From: Pradoshia eiseniae
GTDB taxonomy: Bacteria > Bacillota > Bacilli > Bacillales > Pradoshiaceae
Direction of reading: 5' to 3'
Assembly (NCBI RefSeq): GCF_002946355.1
Contig: NZ_PKOZ01000001.1
Coordinates: forward strand, 1-64,000
DNA length: 64,000 nucleotides
The notes under the pieces were generated by a model. It saw only the letters and a list, made by a program, of their open reading frames with translations, ran no database searches and had not been told where the DNA came from. Each line of letters opens with the position of its first letter. Positions within the stretch are counted from its first letter, which is position 1. The position numbers and the translations under genes are program-made. This document shows, piece by piece, positions 1 to 7,475 of the stretch.

Positions 1-77
1 CCTCTTCAGTGAATTTAGCCAAAAGAAAAGCACCTCCAAATGTTAGATGATTTGTCTAACATTTGGGGTGCACTTCA
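1..77 (+). mobile_element. possible right end of an IS3-type insertion sequence (partial)
   Basis: An inverted repeat pairs 31-47 with 55-70, and the sequence up to 77 ends in CA, as IS3-family right ends do. An open frame entering from the window edge stops with TAG at 44-46, inside the repeat, as orfB of such elements often does. The rest of the element lies outside the window, so neither the left end nor a target duplication can be checked. It could equally be a simple terminator hairpin of an unrelated gene, since a T-run follows at 87-93. Confidence 0.3.
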
Positions 78-184
78 GATCAGCTCTTTTTTTGTTATGC
101 AGCTAAAAAGCGGTTCAGCATAAGAAGGATTTATACTAGTTTTAAAGAATTGTATAAAGAGTCATATCAAAAGGAGTGATGCTT

Positions 185-400
185 GTGTTTAATTGGTTTC
201 GAAAGAAGAAGGGAAAGACGAATGGAAAGCAGCTTAACAAAGACACGTCAGATAGTGGTGCGTTTAACCCTATCATATTTACAGCTGATTTAGCTGATGA
301 AGATAAAAACCAATCTTCCAAATCAGAAGCAGCTGGCAATGATTATAATTACTCCGCTAGTTTTGACAGCAGCGATTCCGGTGGCGGCGGGATTGACTGA
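185..400 (+). CDS. small hypothetical protein with Ser/Gly-rich tail
   Basis: A 71-residue protein of unknown function. A good ribosome binding site (AAAGGAG, 170-176) sits 8 bases before GTG 185. The upstream GTG 176 and ATG 179 overlap or crowd that site, so 185 is preferred. The protein starts with a tryptophan and a lysine/arginine-rich stretch, continues with an acidic serine-rich middle, and ends in SDSGGGGID. There is no signal peptide or membrane segment. The Ser-Asp-Gly tail resembles low-complexity ends of small Bacillaceae proteins, but I cannot name a family. It stands alone beside a possible IS end. Confidence 0.6.
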   Translation: MFNWFRKKKGKTNGKQLNKDTSDSGAFNPIIFTADLADEDKNQSSKSEAAGNDYNYSASFDSSDSGGGGID

Positions 401-477
401 TAATCTGATTGTTTGAAGCTTTGGGATTCTAGGTTTTTCATTATAGTTTTGCTTAAGCCTTTATAGCGGCCGCCAAA

Positions 478-510
478 TTAAAAAGAGTCATACCGATACG
501 GATATGACTC
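478..510 (-). terminator. terminator of the TM2 gene
   Basis: GAGTCATA (485-492) pairs with TATGACTC (503-510). Read on the minus strand, the stem is followed by a T-rich run (complement of 478-484), placing it just after the TM2 gene stop. Confidence 0.75.
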
Positions 511-540
511 AATTAAAAAGTTGAATGATCTGAAAATCCT

Positions 541-885
541 CTATTTATCCTGGATATCAACCTTGGTTACGTCTTTCATCATATTATTAATGATAAAGGT
601 ATTGTTGATATTTTTGGTGTTATTGTACGTGTTTCCGTATCCGCCTGCATGATGAATGGGTGCCTGTGCATATCGGTAGTTATAGATGTCGACCATATTG
701 CCGATGCGAAATAGGTCAATAAACCAGCCAATCATGAATCCTCCGCCTGTGAAAAGGTAGAAAATACCCATTCCGTAATCTCGCAAATAAAATCGGTGTG
801 CCCCTAAATAGCCTAAAAAGAGCCATAAAATATAGGCAATCCCTGTTGATTTCCTTCTTGCTGGGTAATACCCGTAGTGCCTCAT
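541..885 (-). CDS. TM2 domain-containing membrane protein
   Basis: A 114-residue TM2-family protein. The signature runs from about residue 14 to 66: a first hydrophobic segment, the turn GYLGAHRFYL with its Gly-His-Arg-Phe-Tyr core, then a second hydrophobic segment and an Asp-Leu-Phe exit. The tail is rich in Asn and Tyr and looks disordered. TM2 proteins are small membrane proteins whose bacterial role is undefined. An RBS (AGGGGG on the minus strand, near 896-902) precedes the ATG at 885, and its own terminator follows. It is transcribed divergently from the dehydrogenase at 1163. Confidence 0.85.
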   Translation of the reverse strand: MRHYGYYPARRKSTGIAYILWLFLGYLGAHRFYLRDYGMGIFYLFTGGGFMIGWFIDLFRIGNMVDIYNYRYAQAPIHHAGGYGNTYNNTKNINNTFIINNMMKDVTKVDIQDK

Positions 886-1074
886 AATATATGAATCCCC
901 CTATATGGATGAAAAAATAGTGTTTAATATGTACTTTATACAGTGATATCTTTCCTGTCCATATGTAGATTTAGGAAGAGATAAGGGTAGTCTGGCAGGT
1001 GATATTGCCTGTATCTGTTTATTAATATAATAATTTATTAAGTTAGAAGACAGAGGAATTAGTGACTATTCGTT

Positions 1075-1095
1075 TTTATATTGATAAAATATAAA
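1075..1095. promoter_or_regulatory. inverted repeat upstream of the dehydrogenase, operator candidate
   Basis: TTTATATT (1075-1082) and AATATAAA (1088-1095) are perfect inverted copies separated by 5 bases, about 70 bases upstream of the SDR start codon. The region is AT-rich, so chance is a real alternative. No clear -35/-10 pair was found beside it. Confidence 0.3.
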
Positions 1096-1162
1096 TTGAT
1101 TAATTATTCTGAAAAAATATCTTATCAAAAAGAAATAATAAAGGAAAAGGAGAGATATTAGC

Positions 1163-1909
1163 ATGTTTGAAATCCAAGGGAAAGTAGCGATCGTAACAGG
1201 TGGAGCAAACGGAATTGGTAAGGAAGCCGTTAAGGCGATTCTTGCCAAAGGAGGAGTGCCGGTCATTGCAGACTTCAATGAAGAGCTAGGGAATCAAACT
1301 GCAGGGGAATTAAACGTTGAATTTATTAAAGTAGACGTATCAGATGAGGGTCAAGTAAAAGAAATGGTGTCACATGTGGTTGAAAAATACGGCCATCTTG
1401 ACATTATGGTTGCCAATGCGGGAATTGGCGGGGGCGGCAGCACGCTAGAACTTTCAACTGAGGAATACGAGAAATACATAGGTGTTAACCAAAATGGTGT
1501 ATTCTATTGCAGCCGTGAAGCGATTCGCCAGATGGTTGCGCAAGGCACGGGCGGAGCGGTTATTAATGTCTCTTCTATTCTAGGCTTAGTAGGTTCAGCA
1601 GGTGCTTGTTTCTACAATACTAGCAAAGGTGCGGTAAGATTAATGACCAAATCCATGGCATTGGAATTTGCTCCATTTAACATCCGTGTGAATAGCGTTC
1701 ATCCTGGTTATATTATTACGGGAATGGTTAATGAGGACGTTGCAGGAGCTGAAGGGATTGAAATGCTAAAATCACTTCATCCGCTATCTAAAGGGATTGA
1801 TCGTCTTGGAAAGCCGGAGGAAATCGCGCATGCCATCATTTTCGCCATTGAAAATACCTTTATGACAGGGGCGGAGATTGTCGTAGACGGCGGATATACT
1901 GCTCAATAA
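1163..1909 (+). CDS. SDR-family NAD(P)-dependent oxidoreductase
   Basis: A 248-residue classical short-chain dehydrogenase. The Rossmann nucleotide motif TGGANGIG is at 12-19. Asp37 at the end of beta-2 suggests NAD preference. NAG is at 85-87 and Asn110 is the helix-4 asparagine. The catalytic set is complete: Ser137/138, Tyr151 and Lys155 (YNTSK). The C-terminus ends in the usual VDGGYTAQ. The substrate cannot be told; such proteins are often annotated as glucose 1-dehydrogenase-like or 3-oxoacyl reductase-like. The RBS AAAAGGAGAG lies at 1145-1153. It is monocistronic, with no functional link to the convergent lipase gene. Confidence 0.9.
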   Translation: MFEIQGKVAIVTGGANGIGKEAVKAILAKGGVPVIADFNEELGNQTAGELNVEFIKVDVSDEGQVKEMVSHVVEKYGHLDIMVANAGIGGGGSTLELSTEEYEKYIGVNQNGVFYCSREAIRQMVAQGTGGAVINVSSILGLVGSAGACFYNTSKGAVRLMTKSMALEFAPFNIRVNSVHPGYIITGMVNEDVAGAEGIEMLKSLHPLSKGIDRLGKPEEIAHAIIFAIENTFMTGAEIVVDGGYTAQ

Positions 1910-1932
1910 TAGAGTATAAAGTGAATAATGCA

Positions 1933-1962
1933 GGGCACCCACTGATGGCAGTAGGTGTTTTT
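1933..1962 (+). terminator. weak terminator after the dehydrogenase
   Basis: CACCCACTG pairs with CAGTAGGTG (one mismatch) and is followed by TTTTT. It sits 25 bases after the SDR stop. Confidence 0.5.
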
Positions 1963-1976
1963 GGCTTGTCATTTAG

Positions 1977-2019
1977 AAAGGAAGAGCTCTCTTTGTTTAT
2001 AAGAGGCTCTTCCTTTTGT
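1977..2019. terminator. bidirectional terminator between SDR and lipase genes
   Basis: AAAGGAAGAGC (1977-1987) is a perfect inverted match to GCTCTTCCTTT (2006-2016), with T-rich flanks usable from both sides. It lies immediately after the lipase stop on the minus strand. Confidence 0.8.
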
Positions 2020-3579
2020 TTAATCTATATAAATCGATCGCACCAAAGTCCTTATCGATTCCTTGCCATTCGGATGCTTCGTCTTAATATCAACCGTCAT
2101 ATTATAAACCCCCGGCTTAGATACCTTCGGAAGCTTGGCGGTGTAAGTCGATCCGCTGACTGGCTTCGGCTGGGTGTTATGATTTAGCTGATTGCCATCG
2201 CTATCAATAAATTTAATCGAGAAGCTAGTTGTACCTGCCTGCTTTGGAGTGCGGATTGTGAAGTCGGTTTGAGCTGCTTTGCCTTTTCCGGCCATCTCCA
2301 GTCCGTACGTGTCTTCATCGTTGAAGGTGGAGGCCAGCATGTAGGCGTCATTTGTATCTGTTGCTTTCATTTGAACCGTCCAAGTGCCAGGGGCGAAAGC
2401 AGGAAGGTCAAATGTATAAAGGTTGGCGCCTGAGAAAATGGTTTGGTCGACATCTGGCTTCGATGCAGGGATGATGATCCCATCCGGCGAGACTAGCTCG
2501 ACGACTGTAGATGGGCTAGCTGTGTAGACAGCGAGGGTTCCGGTTGTTTTTTCAGGCAGATACATTTCTTGTTTAATGAACTGACCCTGGCTTAAGCTGC
2601 CGCCATGGATGTAGCGGGAAGACGAGCTCTGGATAGCTGTTTCGGTTTGCTTGAGCGAATCGGCTGACGAGCTGGTTTGTGCGACGGAGGAAGTGCGCAA
2701 ATATGGCTCGATTCTTGAGAATACCTTCGATCCTAATCGAATATTATCGTGGTCAAGCGTGCTATCTGTGAATAAGTGTGTGCTATACGGCAGCTTTGTG
2801 CTTGTTACATTGACTAGCCCATCGTTAGCACCGTAGGAACCTAAATATGCACCGCCTAAAGCAAGAGCGGAAAAGGCAGGCCCACGGTTAGTTCCGGCAA
2901 TCGTGTAGTACTTATTTTTACTTCTGTTTGTATGGCTGTCAGTCGCAGAGCGGAATTTCGCCATTTCCCCAACCTGAAGGGAATACGTGCCTGCATCATT
3001 TTGACCGAGCAGTTCTCCCAGCCATCCGGCATACCAGCTGTACGCCAGGTCTGCCAGCTCTGAGCCGTGGTGCGGCGAGCCTAATGTGACGACCCTGCCG
3101 ACATATTGATGCGCTCCGTAGTGGATGAGAGCAGCCTGTGTGTCAGGACCTCCCTTGCTGTGGGCGATAATATTAACCTTCTGGCCGTTGAAGTGACGCG
3201 ATATTTCCCTGAGCATGGAGGCAAGCAGGCGCCCGTTCGTATATTGATTTTCTGATCCATTGCCCGCCGCATCATAAAGCTGGACAAAAACGGTTTGGTA
3301 ACCAGCATCATACGCTTTTGTATACATATCGTTCACTCCATGGTAAGACGTCTCACCATACCAGCTGGTCGAGTTTCCATTCTTCCCTTGGACAAAGACA
3401 ATCGGCGGTTTAGATGAATTATAATTTGGCGGGCGGTCTCCCAGGAACCAATCGCCTGGGGTAAAGGATTCTCTCGGCGGAATCAGCTTTCCGGCAGAAA
3501 CCTCTGAGGAGATCCCGTATGGAATGAATACCAATAAGCACAGGAAAATAGCTGAAATTTTTCTCATCATTTTGTTCAT
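2020..3579 (-). CDS. secreted lipase/esterase with C-terminal beta-sandwich domain
   Basis: A 519-residue exported hydrolase. Residues 1-29 are a signal peptide (MNKMMRK, hydrophobic core, VSA). The alpha/beta-hydrolase domain covers about 55-295: IVFVQG oxyanion strand, nucleophile elbow AHSKGG with Ser141, Asp253 in GANDG and His277 in LDHDN as a plausible catalytic triad. Residues 300-519 form a separate beta-rich region resembling bacterial prepeptidase-type or carbohydrate-binding sandwiches, presumably for binding a surface or substrate. The frame is open to 3699, but ATG 3579 has GGAGG (3586-3590) at the right distance and starts the signal peptide. No operon partner is present. Substrate class (lipase versus polyester or PGAP1-like esterase) is inferred only. 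Confidence 0.85.
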   Translation of the reverse strand: MNKMMRKISAIFLCLLVFIPYGISSEVSAGKLIPPRESFTPGDWFLGDRPPNYNSSKPPIVFVQGKNGNSTSWYGETSYHGVNDMYTKAYDAGYQTVFVQLYDAAGNGSENQYTNGRLLASMLREISRHFNGQKVNIIAHSKGGPDTQAALIHYGAHQYVGRVVTLGSPHHGSELADLAYSWYAGWLGELLGQNDAGTYSLQVGEMAKFRSATDSHTNRSKNKYYTIAGTNRGPAFSALALGGAYLGSYGANDGLVNVTSTKLPYSTHLFTDSTLDHDNIRLGSKVFSRIEPYLRTSSVAQTSSSADSLKQTETAIQSSSSRYIHGGSLSQGQFIKQEMYLPEKTTGTLAVYTASPSTVVELVSPDGIIIPASKPDVDQTIFSGANLYTFDLPAFAPGTWTVQMKATDTNDAYMLASTFNDEDTYGLEMAGKGKAAQTDFTIRTPKQAGTTSFSIKFIDSDGNQLNHNTQPKPVSGSTYTAKLPKVSKPGVYNMTVDIKTKHPNGKESIRTLVRSIYID

Positions 3580-3904
3580 TAAATGCCTCCATATCATTCG
3601 TTTTTTTGAATACATGGAAGTGTATGAAGAGAAGAGGTAGCTTATTCTGTAACAAATGACCCAAAAATGGCGGCAAGCGGGGAGGATAAAGTTTAGCATA
3701 TTAGATAAGCAAATAATGATGAGTGAAGGGGGAATCCCATTAATCCTAGTTTGTTTAATAGGATTATATAAGAAGTGCGAACGAGCATTTGGGCATGCCC
3801 ATGCCGTGGTATGCTTTTCACAGCTGTTTTGACAGGTTAAAAATATTTAAATATAATTTTTACTATTACATAACTGCAGTTGCACAATTTGTTGAGAATG
3901 AGAC
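3580..3904. other. intergenic region upstream of the lipase gene
   Basis: No credible gene. It holds the lipase leader and promoter region on the minus strand and a local repeat of GCATGCCCATGCC-like sequence near 3793-3812. No convincing promoter was found. Confidence 0.4.
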
Positions 3905-4153
3905 TAGAAAGATAACTGCGAGACCATTTATTTGAAAGCGAAGGCGGTTGTCGGAAGCGATGGCACACTGAAAGCGGCTAACAGTGAAGAAGATGCTGAA
4001 AGAGTGCAGGCGCTGATTCAAAATTGCCGGACTGTCAGGCTTGATTGCGGGCATGCTTTTCTTGAAGACCATAGTTTCTCTGGCTGAATACTGCAAAGAA
4101 TGCTTTAGGGAGGTAAACCAGCGGATATTCGTCGGTACTATGAGGAACAAATA
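3905..4153 (+). pseudogene. remnant of an alpha/beta-hydrolase gene
   Basis: Frame 3908-4087 lacks a start codon but encodes a hydrolase-like C-terminal stretch: a YLKAK strand, then NSEEDAERVQALI and RLDCGHAF, the usual surroundings of the last catalytic Asp and His. That frame ends at TGA 4085-4087. The next frame carries a plausible continuation (IVSLAEYCKECFREV) from about 4060 to TAA 4151-4153, which points to a frameshift near 4060-4075. No RBS or N-terminal domain is present. I read it as a decayed 3' end of a hydrolase gene. The family assignment comes from pattern memory only. Confidence 0.45.
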
Positions 4154-4201
4154 ATTTATAATCTATTGAATAACGATTACACCAAGGAGATACCAACAAC
4201 T

Positions 4202-4714
4202 ATGAATAAACGAATAAGACAATATACAGCGCTTTTTGCAGCATTGATTGTGTACTACATTGTCCATGAAGGTGCCCATCTGATTGCCGCACTTTCTATG
4301 GGAGTGTTCAAAACAATCAATTTTATGGGTCTGGGCATTCAGATCGATGTGTACAACACGCAGATGACCGATCTGCAAATGGGGATTTTTTGCCTGGCAG
4401 GTGCGATCAGCACGCTGATTATCGGTTATGCAATGGTTTTTGCAAGCCCCATGATTTGCAGGTCGCATTCTAAGATTTTCCGGGCAATCATGTATTATGT
4501 GACAATCACCCTGCTTCTGCTTGACCCCGTATATCTGAGCGTTCTTTGCGGATTGTTTGGAGGCGGGGATATGAACGGAATCGCCCTGCTGGTTCCGGAA
4601 TGGATTGCAAGAGGCTTCTTTGGTCTTTTGGTGATTGCGAATGGCCTGCTGTTTTGGAAGGTTATATTACCGCAATATACCCGGTCCTTTAAGGAGGAAG
4701 CGAAAGTTTCCTAA
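4202..4714 (+). CDS. integral membrane protein with HEGAH zinc-protease-like motif
   Basis: A 170-residue protein with four or five hydrophobic segments. Segment one (about 8-32) contains HEGAH (His22, Glu23, His26), the HExxH motif of site-2-type (M50) intramembrane metalloproteases. A third zinc ligand could be Asp108 in a hydrophobic LLDP context or Asp123 in GGGDMNG, but neither is the standard NPDG or DGG motif. ATG 4202 has AAGGAG at 4184-4189. An in-frame TTG at 4166 has no such site. The gene follows a decayed hydrolase fragment and ends at a strong terminator. Enzymatic activity is inference. It may be an M50-like protein of unknown role, and the context suggests acquired DNA. Confidence 0.7.
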   Translation: MNKRIRQYTALFAALIVYYIVHEGAHLIAALSMGVFKTINFMGLGIQIDVYNTQMTDLQMGIFCLAGAISTLIIGYAMVFASPMICRSHSKIFRAIMYYVTITLLLLDPVYLSVLCGLFGGGDMNGIALLVPEWIARGFFGLLVIANGLLFWKVILPQYTRSFKEEAKVS

Positions 4715-4811
4715 ATCGGCCGTTGCGTCAGTAAAGATAATTATGCGCTATTAGTCTAGGGCAGACGCTCATGTATGAGAGGTTTCCTAGAGGCTTTTCG
4801 ACAATGAAATA

Positions 4812-4849
4812 AAAAGGGATTGAGAATGTTTATTCTCAATCCCTTTTGT
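4812..4849. terminator. bidirectional terminator
   Basis: AAAAGGGATTGAGAA (4812-4826) pairs perfectly with TTCTCAATCCCTTTT (4833-4847). It serves the convergent membrane protein and DUF1292 genes. Confidence 0.9.
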
Positions 4850-4867
4850 CGTTCATGGCCTGGTTTC

Positions 4868-5137
4868 TTAATGGTCATGCTTTAAATTGTTTTCAAGTAC
4901 GCTCGCTACCTTTTGGAATTCTTCATCAGATTCTATTTCATGCAGCTCGCCCTCATCATCGACACGGAAGAAGAAGATTTCCATATCCTCATCTGTTTCG
5001 CGCTTGATTTCTTCTACAAGTCCTGCGACCGCATATTCTGCTCCGTCAACGTCAAGTGTACCTAGGATTTCAATTTCTTGATCCTGGCCGTCTTCACCTT
5101 CAAGTAAAAGGATTTCTCCGATTTCAATTTTGCTCAT
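4868..5137 (-). CDS. DUF1292 family protein
   Basis: An 89-residue, very acidic protein of the DUF1292 family, common in Firmicutes and of unknown function. It has the usual alternation of short strands (EIEILGTLDVDGAEYAVAG) with an acidic Glu/Asp-rich C-terminal half, FFFRVD, and DEEFQKVASVLEN at the end. ATG 5137 is preceded by AAGGAGA (complement of 5147-5153). The frame is open further upstream without an RBS. There is no membrane segment. It is divergent from the monooxygenase at 5281 and monocistronic. Confidence 0.88.
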   Translation of the reverse strand: MSKIEIGEILLLEGEDGQDQEIEILGTLDVDGAEYAVAGLVEEIKRETDEDMEIFFFRVDDEGELHEIESDEEFQKVASVLENNLKHDH

Positions 5138-5280
5138 AGTACTAGTCTCCTTTATGTGCTTTGTCCGAATAGTATAACGGTTACGATGAGAAAAAACAAA
5201 TCTGACAAGCATTACATTTCTCATACGGGAAAGATATTGATACTATTGAATGGAAATAACTAGCAGGAGGTTGTGCCTAC

Positions 5281-6279
5281 ATGTCAACTATACACATACC
5301 GGTCTCGGTGCTGAATCTCGCGCCAATTAGAAGCGGGGAGGGAACGAAGGAAGCGATTGATTCCTTAGTCGATTTGGCCCAGGCTGTTGAGAAGATGGGA
5401 TATACCCGATATTGGGTAGCTGAGCATCATAATACACCTACACTGGTCAGCTCAGCCACTGCAATCTTGATAAAGCATGTGCTTGAACATACAGATAAAA
5501 TTCAGGTAGGGTCAGGGGGAATCATGCTTCCGAATCATTCCCCGCTCGTTGTGGCGGAGCAATTTGGCACCATGGAGGCCATTTATCCGAACCGCTTGAA
5601 TCTTGGGCTGGGACGCGCTCCAGGGACAGATATGCTCACTGCGGGGGCCCTGCGCAGATCGAATCATAATTCGGTGTATACTTTCCCGGCCGATGTGGAG
5701 GAGATCTTAACCTATTTCGGTCCGGAGGATGAACAAGGAGCGGTAAAAGCTTACCCGGGTGCAGACGCGAACATTCCCGTTTTCATTCTCGGATCCTCAA
5801 CAGAATCGGCCGTCCTTGCCGCTAAGTTGGGCCTTCCATATGTCTTTGCGGCCCATTTTGCCCCTCGTTATATGGAGGAGGCGATTTCTATCTATCGAAA
5901 TAGATTCCAGCCATCGAAGTATCTGGATAAGCCATATATGATGGTTTGTCTTAATGTCATCGCGGCTGAAACGGATGAGGAAGCCTTGTATGAGTCAACG
6001 ACGCTGCAGCAGTTCTTCTTGAATGTCGTCCGCGGCTCGAAAAATCCATTAAGCCCGCCGGTAGATACAATGGATGGTTTATGGACACCTGGCGAAAAAC
6101 AAATGGCTCAAGCAATGACAAGCGTTTCCTTGATTGGCTCCAAGGACTCTGTCAGAACCCAGCTTTCTGATTTCCAGGAGGCTCACAATGTGGATGAGAT
6201 TATGGCTATTTCCTATATTTTTGATCCTGATAAGCAAAAGCGCTCCTATGAAATCTTGAAAGAGATTACGAGCGAATAA
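5281..6279 (+). CDS. LLM-class (luciferase-like) flavin-dependent oxidoreductase
   Basis: A 332-residue bacterial-luciferase-fold protein, the group that includes B. subtilis YceB. Landmarks are [12 protein letters not shown] at the first strand, RYWVAEHHN (about 43-51), [20 protein letters not shown] (about 76-95), [11 protein letters not shown], and [23 protein letters not shown] in the flavin-binding half. Members use reduced FMN from a separate reductase; the substrate here is unknown. The RBS AGGAGG (5265-5270) lies 10 bases before the ATG. It stands alone, closed by a terminator. Confidence 0.9.
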   Translation: MSTIHIPVSVLNLAPIRSGEGTKEAIDSLVDLAQAVEKMGYTRYWVAEHHNTPTLVSSATAILIKHVLEHTDKIQVGSGGIMLPNHSPLVVAEQFGTMEAIYPNRLNLGLGRAPGTDMLTAGALRRSNHNSVYTFPADVEEILTYFGPEDEQGAVKAYPGADANIPVFILGSSTESAVLAAKLGLPYVFAAHFAPRYMEEAISIYRNRFQPSKYLDKPYMMVCLNVIAAETDEEALYESTTLQQFFLNVVRGSKNPLSPPVDTMDGLWTPGEKQMAQAMTSVSLIGSKDSVRTQLSDFQEAHNVDEIMAISYIFDPDKQKRSYEILKEITSE

Positions 6280-6285
6280 AAGAAT

Positions 6286-6325
6286 GCGATGGAATCCTTC
6301 GAAGGGGGTTCCATCGCCTTTTTTA
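6286..6325 (+). terminator. terminator after the luciferase-like gene
   Basis: GCGATGGAA (6286-6294) pairs with TTCCATCGC (6309-6317), with a UUCG-containing loop region, followed by TTTTTT. Confidence 0.9.
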
Positions 6326-6381
6326 TTGTTTTATAATGGATGGAAAAATAAACCGTTTGCTTTGGGATTGGGGGATTTCGG

Positions 6382-7182
6382 ATGATTCGGAGATTGGATA
6401 AGCAGGACCATGAAGCATGCTTTCGTCTGATAAAAGGGGAAGCTGCCGAGAATTTGTTCATCATCGGTGATATTGAAGCATATGGGTATGAGCAGGAATT
6501 CCAGCAAGTATGGGGAGAATTTAATGATCAGAATGAACTGATGGCCGTTTTGCTGAAATATCGTGAAAACTATATTCCGTATGCTAAAACAGAGGAATTT
6601 GATGCACAGGGATTTGCCCGGATTATCGAAGCGGATGACCAGTTCTCCTTTTTATCCGGCTTGGAGCGCTGCACGGCAAAGATTGAACCATACCTGACAA
6701 ATAAGCTGAAGCGAAAAAGAAAGTTTTATTATGCGAAATGTACAGAGTTGAAGGTTAACCTTGATGATGTGGATGTATCAGAGGTGCGATTGGCCGTACC
6801 GGATGACGCGAAGCGTCTAGTTGACTTGCTGCAGGCCATTCCCGAATTTGCCGATTCTATCATTTCCGAGAAGAATAAGCGGGAAGCCCTTGAGAGCGGA
6901 GTAGCCAGGACGTTTTATATTGAAAGGGAAGGCCGATTCGTTTCTACCGCTTCAACAACAGCCGAGAACTCTCTCTCCGCCATGGTCGTTGGAGTTGCGA
7001 CCCATCCGGATTATAAGAGGAAAGGAATGGCTAGTGCATGTATGGTGGCGCTGTGTGAGGAGCTGCTGGGGGAGGGCAAGGAATTATGCCTATTCTATGA
7101 TAATCCTGATGCCGGAACGATTTATAAAAAACTAGGTTTTCAGGATATTGGTTTTTGGGTCATGAATATTTATCATCATTGA
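6382..7182 (+). CDS. GNAT-family N-acetyltransferase
   Basis: A 266-residue acetyltransferase. The N-terminal half (1-130) is a divergent GNAT-like or accessory region. The C-terminal half (about 135-266) holds the acetyl-CoA site: VVGVATHPDYKRKGMASACM matches the beta-4/helix-3 pyrophosphate-binding motif (basic-x-x-Gly-x-Ala). It ends with LFYDNPDAGTIYKKLGFQDIG, the standard beta-6/beta-7 region. The two-part layout fits the FR47-like subgroup. The RBS is weak (GGGG at 6370-6374). Substrate unknown. It is independent of its neighbours. Confidence 0.85.
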   Translation: MIRRLDKQDHEACFRLIKGEAAENLFIIGDIEAYGYEQEFQQVWGEFNDQNELMAVLLKYRENYIPYAKTEEFDAQGFARIIEADDQFSFLSGLERCTAKIEPYLTNKLKRKRKFYYAKCTELKVNLDDVDVSEVRLAVPDDAKRLVDLLQAIPEFADSIISEKNKREALESGVARTFYIEREGRFVSTASTTAENSLSAMVVGVATHPDYKRKGMASACMVALCEELLGEGKELCLFYDNPDAGTIYKKLGFQDIGFWVMNIYHH

Positions 7183-7475
7183 TTGTTCATCTAATTTGCT
7201 GAGTAATACTATTCTATAATAATATATTCCTCAATCTATCATACGAATTGAGAGGCTGCCTATGATTCTTCTCTTTTGAGTAAGGGTCAAGGCAGCTTTT
7301 GTCATATTTTCAGGTATCAAGTGAATTGAAAATAGAATATAGTTTTAAATGGCAATTTTCTGATAAGATAAAAATTTACCAAGTTATAGTTTTTAAGGAT
7401 TTATATTAAATATCGTGATAAAATCTAGTGAGAAATAAATTATTTACAAATAATTTTGAGAGGGAAATAGGGTTC
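7183..7475. other. intergenic region with terminator-like hairpin
   Basis: A stem GCTGCCT (7255-7261) with AGGCAGC (7290-7296) followed by TTTT probably ends the GNAT transcript. The AT-rich remainder (7301-7475) must hold the permease promoter, but I could not pick out -35 and -10 boxes with confidence. Confidence 0.5.

Noticed and set aside
3866..4150. Minus-strand frame opposite the hydrolase remnant
   Set aside because: No RBS and no recognisable pattern. The plus strand shows hydrolase-like sequence.
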